The position numbers and the translations under genes were made by a program. Below are positions 38,399 through 45,648 of a stretch of 64,000 bases of DNA, piece after piece. Under the pieces are notes generated by a model. That model did no database searches. It worked only from the letters and a program-made list of their open reading frames with translations, and had not been told where the DNA came from. The stretch is taken from positions 9,907 to 73,906 of the forward strand of contig NZ_CALFYO010000028.1 in assembly GCF_937952055.1 (NCBI RefSeq), written 5' to 3'. How positions within the stretch are numbered: position 1 is the first letter of the stretch; every line of letters starts with the position of its first letter. The stretch is from an uncultured Piscinibacter sp. (GTDB taxonomy: Bacteria; Pseudomonadota; Gammaproteobacteria; Burkholderiales; Burkholderiaceae_C).

Positions 38399-39586
38399 AT
38401 GTCCGCCGTACCGACTAGCCTCGAAGCTACGCCCATCCGTTCGCCGCAGCCCGGCTCCGAGTTGCTGGCGGAGATCGCGGCCGGCCTGGCCGGAGGCGAG
38501 GATCTGCGCGCGTTGCTCGACCGCCTGCTCTCCCCGATCGTCGCGCTGGCCGGGGCGCAGGCCGGCGCGGTGCGGTTGCTCTCCGACAGCGGGATGCAGT
38601 TGGTCAGCGACATCGGGTTGCCGCGCGCGGTGCACCGCATCGAAGAGAGCGTCGACCGGCATTGCGGCGTCTGCGGCGCGGCGGCGGACGCGCGGCACAT
38701 GGTTGCGACCTCCGACCTGCGGCTGTGCTCGGCGCGCGGCGGCGGCGACTACTTCGGCCACGAGTGCCGGCGCGTGCTGGCCGTTCCGCTGCAGCGGCGC
38801 GGGCGTGTGCTGGGTGTCTACAACCTGTTCTTCGCCGGCAACGACGAACCGTCGCCACAGGTCATGGCGCTGCTCAAGTCCGTCGGCGAGCTGCTCGGGC
38901 TGGCCCTGGACAATGCCCGCCTCGAATCCGAGAACCTGCGTGCCACGGTGATGCAGGAGCGCCAGGCGATGGCCGCGGAGATCCACGACTCGATCGCGCA
39001 GACACTGACCTTCGTGAAGATGCGACTGCCGCTGCTGCAGGACGCGGTGGTCGAGCACGACGGACCGAACGCGCTGAAGTACCTCGGTGACGTGCGCCGG
39101 GCGGTGGGCGAGGCGCATGCCAGCCTGCGCGAGATCGTCACCCAGTTCCGCACGCGCATCGACCCGCGCGGACTCGGCCATGCGCTGGACGCGCTGGTGG
39201 CGCGCTTCCGCGAGCGCAATGCGATCGAACTGAGCTTTGTCAATCGCGGCATGCCGCTGAACCTGTCCACTGAAGTCGAGACCGACGTCTTCCACATCGT
39301 GCAAGAGTCCTTGGCGAACATCGAGCGTCACTCGCACGCGCGACACGCCTGGCTGACCATCGAGGGTGGTCCGCTGGGCTTCGAGTTGCGCGTCGAGGAC
39401 GACGGCATCGGGCCGAGGCCCGGCGACGAACAGTGCGACGAGGGCTCGCATTTCGGCATCGGCATCATGAGCGAACGGGCCCATCGACTGGGCGGCGAGT
39501 TCAGCGTCGGGGCGCGCCCCGGTGGCGGTACGCGGGTGCGCCTGGCCTGCCATGCGCCGGCCGGACCGGTCGGGGCGACGTCATGA
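38399..39586 (+). CDS. NarX-like GAF-domain histidine kinase
   Basis: A 395-residue soluble sensor. GAF domain about 20-175 with a four-cysteine cluster (Cys89, Cys92, Cys110, Cys123: CGVC ... RLCS ... HECR) like the central cysteine module of NarX/NarQ-type kinases. HisKA_3 helix EIHDSIAQTLT with His196. ATPase box intact (HIVQESLANIERHS, VEDDGIGPRP, FGIGIMSERA, GTRVRL). Redox or metal-cluster sensing is suggested. Its stop overlaps the response regulator start (ATGA). Confidence 0.88.
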   Translation: MSAVPTSLEATPIRSPQPGSELLAEIAAGLAGGEDLRALLDRLLSPIVALAGAQAGAVRLLSDSGMQLVSDIGLPRAVHRIEESVDRHCGVCGAAADARHMVATSDLRLCSARGGGDYFGHECRRVLAVPLQRRGRVLGVYNLFFAGNDEPSPQVMALLKSVGELLGLALDNARLESENLRATVMQERQAMAAEIHDSIAQTLTFVKMRLPLLQDAVVEHDGPNALKYLGDVRRAVGEAHASLREIVTQFRTRIDPRGLGHALDALVARFRERNAIELSFVNRGMPLNLSTEVETDVFHIVQESLANIERHSHARHAWLTIEGGPLGFELRVEDDGIGPRPGDEQCDEGSHFGIGIMSERAHRLGGEFSVGARPGGGTRVRLACHAPAGPVGATS

Positions 39587-40284
39587 GCGATCGGCCGCTG
39601 AAGGTCGTGCTGGTCGACGACCACTCGCTGTGCCGAAACGGCCTGACCGACCTGCTGCAGCACCGCGGCGGCATGCAGGTCGCGGCGGCCACCGGCGACC
39701 CCACGCAAGTGACCGGCCTGCTGCTCGAGCACCAGCCCGACCTGGTCGTGCTCGACCTGCGCATGCCCACCACCGATGGACTGAGCCTGTTGCGCCACAT
39801 CCGCAGCGAGGGCGTGCAGACGCCGGCGGTGATCCTCACCATGAGCGACTCGCAGGACGACCTCGCTGCCGCGCTGCGCGCCGGCGTGAAGGGCTACCTG
39901 CTCAAGGACATGGAGCCCGAGGACGTGATCGCTGCCATCGGCCGCGCCGCGCGTGGCGAGCTCGCCGTGGCGCCGGCGTTGACCCTCAAGCTGGCGCAGA
40001 TGCTGCAGTCCGGGGGCAGCGAACCGGAGCGGCGCGACCTGCTGTCGTCGCTGACCGAACGCGAACGCGAGATCCTCCAGCATCTGGCGCGTGGCGAGAG
40101 CAACAAGACCATCGCCCGTGCGCTGGACATCAGCCACGACACGGTGAAGCTGCACGTGCGGCACATCCTCACCAAGCTCAACCTCAACTCGCGCGTCGAG
40201 GCGGCCGTGTTCGCGGTCGAGCAGCGCGCCGCGATGCCCGGCGGCGCGAGCCTGGTCGAATCGGCTAGGCGAACGCCGCGCTGA
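39583..40284 (+). CDS. NarL-family response regulator
   Basis: A 233-residue two-domain regulator: receiver with DD12-13, phosphoacceptor Asp58 (VVLDLRMP) and Lys103-type KGYLLKD motif, then a LuxR/NarL helix-turn-helix (LTEREREILQHLARGESNKTI, continuing ALDISHDTVKLHV). Partner of the upstream NarX-like kinase. NarL proteins bind TACYYMT-type half-sites; similar TACCC/GGGTA elements occur upstream of dsrA, soxY and soeA, so it is a candidate regulator of them. Its 3' end overlaps the convergent methyltransferase gene by 20 bases. Confidence 0.9.
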   Translation: MSDRPLKVVLVDDHSLCRNGLTDLLQHRGGMQVAAATGDPTQVTGLLLEHQPDLVVLDLRMPTTDGLSLLRHIRSEGVQTPAVILTMSDSQDDLAAALRAGVKGYLLKDMEPEDVIAAIGRAARGELAVAPALTLKLAQMLQSGGSEPERRDLLSSLTEREREILQHLARGESNKTIARALDISHDTVKLHVRHILTKLNLNSRVEAAVFAVEQRAAMPGGASLVESARRTPR

Positions 40285-41122
40285 GTTCAGCGGCCGGCGC
40301 TCGCGCGACGGCGGGCTCGGCGGCGGGCTGCGTCTCGTACCAGTCGAGCATCTCGCGCAGCTTTACCACCTCGCCGACGATGGTCAGGCAGGGCGATTCG
40401 AGGCCGGCGTCGGCGACGCGTCGGGCCAGATCGGCCAGCGTGCCGGTGACCACGCGCTGCGCGGCGGTCGTGCCCTGCTGTACCACCGCGGCCGGCATCG
40501 TCGGCGGCAGGCCGTGCGCGATCAGCTTCTCGCAGATCTGCGCCAGCGCCGTCAGCCCCATGTAGATCACCACCGTCTGCCGCGGACGCGCCAGGCCGGC
40601 CCAGTCGAGTTCGGCACTGCCGTCCTTGAGGTGGCCGGTGACGAAGGTGCAGCTCTGCGCGTGATCGCGGTGCGTCAGCGGGATGCCGGCATAGGCGGAA
40701 ACGCCGCAGGCCGCGGTGATGCCTGGCACCACCTCGAAGTCCACGCCGGCGGCGACCAGTTCCTGCATCTCCTCGCCGCCGCGGCCGAACACGAAGGGGT
40801 CGCCCCCCTTCAGGCGCACGACCTGGCGACCCTGCTGCGCCAGCTTCACCAGCAGCGCGTTGATCTCGTGCTGCTTGAGCGTGTGGTGGTTGCGCTGCTT
40901 GCCGGCGTAGATGCGCTGCGCGTCGGGGCCGATCAGGTCCAGCACCGGCGGCGACACCAGGTGGTCGATCACCACCACGTCGGCGCCGGCGAGCAGCCGC
41001 GCGGCCTTCACCGTCAGCAGCTCGGGGTCGCCGGGGCCGGCGCCCACCAGGTAGACTTTGCCGGCGCGGGACGCGCGCTCGTCTCGCAGCAGCGAGCGGG
41101 GAATGTCGACGCAGGCGTTCAT
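40265..41122 (-). CDS. cobA: Uroporphyrinogen-III C-methyltransferase
   Basis: A 285-residue SUMT, without the CysG oxidase/ferrochelatase half, that methylates uroporphyrinogen III to precorrin-2, the first step to sirohaem. SAM-binding motifs: YLVGAGPGDPELLTVKA, LKGGDPFVFGRGGEE and PGITAACGVSAYAGIPLTHR. As the last gene of the dsr cluster it supplies sirohaem for DsrAB along with DsrN. About 25 bases downstream of dsrR. Confidence 0.92.
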   Translation of the reverse strand: MNACVDIPRSLLRDERASRAGKVYLVGAGPGDPELLTVKAARLLAGADVVVIDHLVSPPVLDLIGPDAQRIYAGKQRNHHTLKQHEINALLVKLAQQGRQVVRLKGGDPFVFGRGGEEMQELVAAGVDFEVVPGITAACGVSAYAGIPLTHRDHAQSCTFVTGHLKDGSAELDWAGLARPRQTVVIYMGLTALAQICEKLIAHGLPPTMPAAVVQQGTTAAQRVVTGTLADLARRVADAGLESPCLTIVGEVVKLREMLDWYETQPAAEPAVARAPAAELSAAFA

Positions 41123-41147
41123 CGCTTCGGTCTCCTCGGATCTGGAT

Positions 41148-41492
41148 TCAGCAGGTGGCGCAGCCGCCGCCGCCGCAGCTGCCGCAGCCGTTGCCGCCCT
41201 GCGCTGCGGCCTGCGGCACGAAAATGAAGCTGAACTGGCCCGGTTCCATCTCGACGAAATCGAGCTCGGTGTCCAGCAGCAACGGCTGCGAGCTGGAGGC
41301 GATCAGCACGGTCACGCCCTCGGTCTGCAGCGAAGGCTGTTCGCCTTCCTGAGGCTCGTCGAAGCCCATGCCGTAGGTGATCGAGCCGTCGGCCTCGCGG
41401 CGCGCGGCCACGCGCAAGGCCAGCTCCTCCATGCCGCCTTCGACGGCAGCCTGGCGGATGCGTGCGGCGGCATTGCGGGTCAGCGTGAACAT
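41148..41492 (-). CDS. dsrR: DsrR, IscA-like protein with a cysteine-rich tail
   Basis: A 114-residue A-type (IscA-like) protein. The first IscA Cys position is not a Cys (GMGFDEPQEGEQ), as in DsrR of Allochromatium, which affects dsr expression or assembly. Unlike that DsrR, this one ends in a Gly/Cys tail, with Cys103, 106, 111 and 114, which could bind metal or a cluster. It is 14 bases from the preceding gene and 26 from the methyltransferase. Confidence 0.75.
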   Translation of the reverse strand: MFTLTRNAAARIRQAAVEGGMEELALRVAARREADGSITYGMGFDEPQEGEQPSLQTEGVTVLIASSSQPLLLDTELDFVEMEPGQFSFIFVPQAAAQGGNGCGSCGGGGCATC

Positions 41493-41505
41493 CGTGTCGG
41501 GTCCT

Positions 41506-41859
41506 TCAGTGTTCGCCCTTGGTGCGCAGCAGGCCGGCGAGGCGATTGCCCTGCTTCTGCGGCCCGCCGCGCGGGAACATCTCGTGCAGGTGATGGTTGC
41601 TGCCGCGCTCCGCGCCCCAGCGGTCGCTGAAGTGGCGGATCATCACGCGCACTTGCGGCTGTACGCCATGCTCGTTCCAGTAGGCGCGCAGGAAGCGGAT
41701 CAGCTCCCAGTGCGCCTCGGTCAGCTCGAGGCCCTCTCGCTGGGCCAGCGCGCGGGCGAAATCCTCCGACCAATCCGACAGGCGAAGCAGATAGCCCTCG
41801 GAATCGATCTCGATCAGCTTCTCGCCGACACGGATGGCGTCTCTCAGCGTCTCGACCAT
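41506..41859 (-). CDS. DsrC/TusE-family paralogue lacking the catalytic cysteines (RspA-like)
   Basis: A 117-residue DsrC-fold protein (SEGYLLRLSDWSEDFARALA, LTEAHWELIRFLRAYWNEHG). The C-terminal arm that holds both reactive cysteines in DsrC is here NRLAGLLRTKGEH, with neither Cys. It cannot carry a trisulfide and is more likely a regulatory or binding homologue, as proposed for RspA-type DsrC relatives. It overlaps the dsrN end by 16 bases and precedes dsrR, an unusual position in a dsr operon. Confidence 0.85.
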   Translation of the reverse strand: MVETLRDAIRVGEKLIEIDSEGYLLRLSDWSEDFARALAQREGLELTEAHWELIRFLRAYWNEHGVQPQVRVMIRHFSDRWGAERGSNHHLHEMFPRGGPQKQGNRLAGLLRTKGEH

Positions 41860-43292
41860 GCAGCTTCTCCGGTCGGCAGGGGCCGCGGCAGCGGCCGGTG
41901 GGCGGCGTCGCGCACGCGGCGCACGTAGGCCATGAAGCGGCTTGGCCAGTCGTTGCCGGCGGTGTGGCGCAGGTGGGCGTAGGAGGCCAGCACGTGGTGC
42001 ACCAGCACGCCATCGTTCGCACCGTCGATGCCATGGCCGCGCTGCACGCGGTAGGCGAAGCGCACCGACGGGTCGAGGTTCTCCAGGCTGGAGTGGTGGA
42101 ATTCGTGGCCGAGGCGCACCGACGGCGGCGACGCGGCGTCCCGCCACGGGAAATCCGCGGTCTCCTCGACGCGCACGTAGCCTCGACCCACCGGCCGCTC
42201 GTGCATCACCACGTCGCCGGGAATGGCGCCGACCATCTGCGCGCTGCGGCCGTTCCAGTTCAGCGTGCGCGCCAGGTACATCAGGCCGCCGCACTCGGCG
42301 TAGACCGGCAGGCCTTCGGTGATCGCGCGGTGCAGCGACGTGCGCAGCGAGACGTTGGCTTCCAGCTCGGCCATGAACAGCTCGGGGAAGCCGCCGCCGA
42401 TGAACAGGCCGTCCAGCGCCGGTGGCAGCTGCCGGTCGGCCAGCGTGTCCAGGGGCACCAGCTCGGCACCTTCGGCCACCAGGGCGTCGAGGTCGTCGGG
42501 GTAGTAGAAGCCGAAGGCCTTGTCACGCGCGATGCCGACGCGCAGCGGGGCGCCGGCGCGGCGCGCCGGCGCGGTCGGCGCGGGCAGGGCCGGCTCCGCA
42601 CACGTGCGCGATGCCGCCAGCGCCAGCACGCGGTCGAGGTCCACGCGTTCGGCGATCAGCTCGCCCATCGCGCGCACGCGCTGCGGTGCATCGCCCAGCT
42701 CGCGGTCGGGCATCAGGCCGAGGTGGCGCTCCACCAGTTCCAGCCGCGCATCCTGCGGCACCGCGCCGAGCACCGGCACGTCGGTGTAGTGCTCGATCAC
42801 CGCGCGCAGCTTGGCCTCGTGGCGCGCGCCGCCGACGCGGTTGAGGATCACGCCGCCGATGCGGATGTCGCGGTCGAAGGCCTGGTAACCGAGGATCAGC
42901 GGCGCGATGCCGCGCGTCATGCCGCGCGCGTCCAGCACCAGCAGCACCGGCAGGCCGAGCTGGCGCGCCAGCGCCGCGTTGCTGTTGCTGCCGTCCAGGG
43001 CGAGGCCGTCGTAGAGACCCTTGTTGCCCTCGACGAGGCCGATGCCGGCGCCGTCCATGCGCTGCGCGAAGGTGCCCTCGATCTCGGACGCCGCCATGAG
43101 GTGCGGGTCGAGATTCAGGCAGGGCCGTCCGGCGGCCAGCGAGAGCCACATCGGATCGATGTAGTCCGGCCCCTTCTTGAACGGCTGCACGACGTGGCCG
43201 CGCGCCGCCAGCGCCGCGGCCAGGCCCAGCGTCACCGTCGTCTTTCCCGACGACTTGTGCGCCGCGGAGACGAGCAGGGCTGCCAGACTCAT
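41844..43292 (-). CDS. dsrN: DsrN, sirohaem/cobyrinate amidase
   Basis: A 482-residue CbiA/CobB-type glutamine amidotransferase: N-terminal ATP-binding domain with P-loop AAHKSSGKTTVTLGLA, and a C-terminal class I amidotransferase domain with the nucleophile in AECGGLMYLA. DsrN amidates sirohaem to the sirohaem amide used by DsrAB. ATG overlaps the dsrP stop (ATGA). The last 25 residues are Pro/Arg-rich and reach into the next gene. Confidence 0.92.
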   Translation of the reverse strand: MSLAALLVSAAHKSSGKTTVTLGLAAALAARGHVVQPFKKGPDYIDPMWLSLAAGRPCLNLDPHLMAASEIEGTFAQRMDGAGIGLVEGNKGLYDGLALDGSNSNAALARQLGLPVLLVLDARGMTRGIAPLILGYQAFDRDIRIGGVILNRVGGARHEAKLRAVIEHYTDVPVLGAVPQDARLELVERHLGLMPDRELGDAPQRVRAMGELIAERVDLDRVLALAASRTCAEPALPAPTAPARRAGAPLRVGIARDKAFGFYYPDDLDALVAEGAELVPLDTLADRQLPPALDGLFIGGGFPELFMAELEANVSLRTSLHRAITEGLPVYAECGGLMYLARTLNWNGRSAQMVGAIPGDVVMHERPVGRGYVRVEETADFPWRDAASPPSVRLGHEFHHSSLENLDPSVRFAYRVQRGHGIDGANDGVLVHHVLASYAHLRHTAGNDWPSRFMAYVRRVRDAAHRPLPRPLPTGEAAWSRR

Positions 43293-44482
43293 GGCTTGAG
43301 CTCGTCCTGCGGCAGCACGTCGAGCGCGCGCACGCCGATCAGCGTCAGCACGAAGGCCGCGCCGAGCCCGCCGAGTCCGAGCAGCCATTCCGGCCAGCGC
43401 GGCATGTACAGCTCCACCGAACCGTCCGCGAACGAACTCGACACCTCGTGGCCGGGAAAGATCTCCAGCGGGAAGGATTGACCGCCGACGATGAAGACGA
43501 ACAGCAGCGCGAAGGCTCCGGCCACCACCATCGCGCTGGCCAGCAGCATGGCGTTGGGCCCGACGCCGCGCGGGTGGAACAGCAGGGCCATCGGCAGCAA
43601 TGCGCCGAGCAGCACGTAGCCGCCCCAGAACAGCGCAGGGAAGACGCCGAGCGCATCGCCGCGACCGAGCAGGACGAAGGCCTCGAAGTCGCCCTGCCGG
43701 GCGAAGTAGAGGTTGGTGCCGTGGTAGACGGCGACGAGGTACAGCGCCGCCGCGACGAACACGCCGAGCAGCCGCGCCATGCGCGCGCGCACCGCCTCGG
43801 GCAGGGTCTGGCCGTTCCAGGCGTACATGGTCGACTGCACGATGAGGAACACCGCCAGCCCCCAGGCGAACGAGAGCACGATGAACAGCGGTGCCAGCAC
43901 CGCCGACTGGTAGGCCTGGCGGGCGACGAGGAATCCGAAGATCGAGCCGGTGCCGGTGGTCAGCGCGAAGCGCCAGACCAGCGCGGCGATGCCCGCCGCC
44001 TTCGAGTAGCGGTTCATGCGCCGCTCGAACATCGTCCAGAGGTAGAGGGCGACGATGGCCGCCATGCCCGAGTAGAGGAACACGTTCCAGGCGAACACCG
44101 ACGTGAAGTTGTAGTGCGTCGCAGCGACGATGACGCGGTCGGGCCGGCCGAGGTCGAGCATCAGCACCATCAGGCCACCGGCCAGCAGGGCCAGCGAGAG
44201 CAGGCCCGACAGCGGCGCGCGCGGCTTGTAGGCGCTCTGTCCGAACACCGAACCGATCGAGGCGACGTTGAGCACGCCCGAGGCGGCGACGATCATGAAG
44301 ATCGCGAACACGTGCGGCAGGCCCCACACCACCTGGTTGGTCATGCCGGTGATGGCGTGGCCGTGCACCTCCATCGTGTGTGCGGCCGCGAGGCCGGCGA
44401 GCGTGATGGCGCCGCCGACGGCCAGCAGCGCCCAGAAGGCGCGCGGTTCGATGCGTTGGAATTCCTGGCGGTCCATGCTCAC
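43289..44482 (-). CDS. dsrP: DsrP, NrfD-type membrane subunit
   Basis: A 397-residue protein with about ten membrane helices, NrfD/PsrC family. It is the second quinone-interacting membrane subunit of the DsrMKJOP complex. GTG start at 44482 overlaps the dsrO stop (GTGA); an in-frame ATG lies two codons on. A periplasmic loop near the C-terminus (LEIFPGHEVSSSFADG) precedes the last helix. Confidence 0.93.
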   Translation of the reverse strand: MSMDRQEFQRIEPRAFWALLAVGGAITLAGLAAAHTMEVHGHAITGMTNQVVWGLPHVFAIFMIVAASGVLNVASIGSVFGQSAYKPRAPLSGLLSLALLAGGLMVLMLDLGRPDRVIVAATHYNFTSVFAWNVFLYSGMAAIVALYLWTMFERRMNRYSKAAGIAALVWRFALTTGTGSIFGFLVARQAYQSAVLAPLFIVLSFAWGLAVFLIVQSTMYAWNGQTLPEAVRARMARLLGVFVAAALYLVAVYHGTNLYFARQGDFEAFVLLGRGDALGVFPALFWGGYVLLGALLPMALLFHPRGVGPNAMLLASAMVVAGAFALLFVFIVGGQSFPLEIFPGHEVSSSFADGSVELYMPRWPEWLLGLGGLGAAFVLTLIGVRALDVLPQDELKP

Positions 44483-45219
44483 AGTCCTGCGTAGCGCACG
44501 CCCGGATCGAGCTTCAGGTCGGCGCGAAGCTGGCGCGTCGCGATGTCGCGGATGCGCCGGGAGATCGCGCTGTCGGGGTCGTTCAGGTCACCGAACAGCA
44601 TCGCCTCGTGGCCGGCCTTGGCACAGGCCTCGACGCAGGCGGGCGTGCCGCCGCGATCGACGCGGTGCACGCACAGCGTGCAGCCCTCCACGCAGCCCTT
44701 GCCGCGCGGCACGTCGGGCTTCTGGTTCGTCAGCGGCTCGTGCACGAAGCTGCGCGCCTTGTAGGGGCAGGCCATCACGCAGTAGCGGCAGCCGATGCAG
44801 CTGTGGCGGTCGACCAGCACGATGCCGTCGGCGCGCTTGAACGAGGCGCCGGTCGGGCAGACGTCGACGCAGGGCGGCTCGGCGCAGTGTTGGCACATCA
44901 CCGGCAGCGAGGCCTGCCGGCCGGTCTTGATCTCCTTGATCTCGACCTTGCGGATCCACTGTGCCGAGGTGGGCGAGGGCGTCGGGTCGAGGCCGTTCTC
45001 GGTGTTGCAGGCGCTGACGCAGTCGGTGCAGCCGCTGGCGCACTTCGTCGTGTCGATCAGCAGGCCCCAGCGCACCTTCGACGTCACTGCCGGCGTGGCC
45101 GCGTGGGCGATCTCGATCAGGTGGATGCCCGGGGCGAGCAGCACGCCGCCGGCGCCGGCCGCGGCCAGGCCGAGGAACTTGCGGCGCCCGGCGAGCGCTT
45201 CGGTCGAACCCTTGGTCAT
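44479..45219 (-). CDS. dsrO: DsrO, periplasmic iron-sulfur subunit
   Basis: A 246-residue ferredoxin-type protein exported by Tat (GRRKFLGLAAAGAGG) with four [4Fe-4S] sites: CASGCTDCVSAC, CQHCAEPPCVDVCPTGA, CIGCRYCVMACPYKA and CVEGCTLC...CVEAC. It links DsrJ and DsrP on the periplasmic side. ATG at 45219 overlaps the dsrJ stop (ATGA). Confidence 0.95.
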   Translation of the reverse strand: MTKGSTEALAGRRKFLGLAAAGAGGVLLAPGIHLIEIAHAATPAVTSKVRWGLLIDTTKCASGCTDCVSACNTENGLDPTPSPTSAQWIRKVEIKEIKTGRQASLPVMCQHCAEPPCVDVCPTGASFKRADGIVLVDRHSCIGCRYCVMACPYKARSFVHEPLTNQKPDVPRGKGCVEGCTLCVHRVDRGGTPACVEACAKAGHEAMLFGDLNDPDSAISRRIRDIATRQLRADLKLDPGVRYAGL

Positions 45220-45644
45220 GGCTTGACGGCCTTCGCGCTGGCCGTGCGCTGCGCGGGCTTGCTGGCGTGGCACTCGAAACAGTCGATCTGTACCGCCGCA
45301 TAGGAGTGGCAACTGCTGCAGAAGTCGGTCTTCGCCTGCGCCACGCTGCCGGTGGCCGCGCTGGCGTGGCAGTCGACGCATCCCTGCAGGCTGTCGCGCG
45401 CCTGGCGCACGCCGCGGTGCACCGTGACGTCGCGCTGGTGCTTGAGCATCGCGGGGTGGTCGCGCCGCATCACCTCGGGCGCGGCCACGCATTGCGTGCC
45501 GGCCTTGGCCGGCTCGATTGCCGGCTTCGGCGTGCGGCCGGCCGGTTCACCGGCGACCGCGGCGCCGGCGGCGATCACCAGCACGACGGCGAGCGCCAGC
45601 GCCAGCGGATGGCGCTGCACCTGGCACAGCACGCTGCAATGCAC
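45216..45644 (-). CDS. dsrJ: DsrJ, triheme cytochrome c
   Basis: A 142-residue triheme cytochrome with an N-terminal signal-anchor (about 13-31). Haem sites CVDCH, CSSCH and CFECH are all in the C-terminal half. The upstream TQCVAAPEVMRRDHP segment holds the Cys that provides the unusual His/Cys haem ligation of DsrJ. Periplasmic part of DsrMKJOP. Starts five bases after the dsrL stop. Confidence 0.94.
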   Translation of the reverse strand: MHCSVLCQVQRHPLALALAVVLVIAAGAAVAGEPAGRTPKPAIEPAKAGTQCVAAPEVMRRDHPAMLKHQRDVTVHRGVRQARDSLQGCVDCHASAATGSVAQAKTDFCSSCHSYAAVQIDCFECHASKPAQRTASAKAVKP

Positions 45645-45648
45645 AGTG

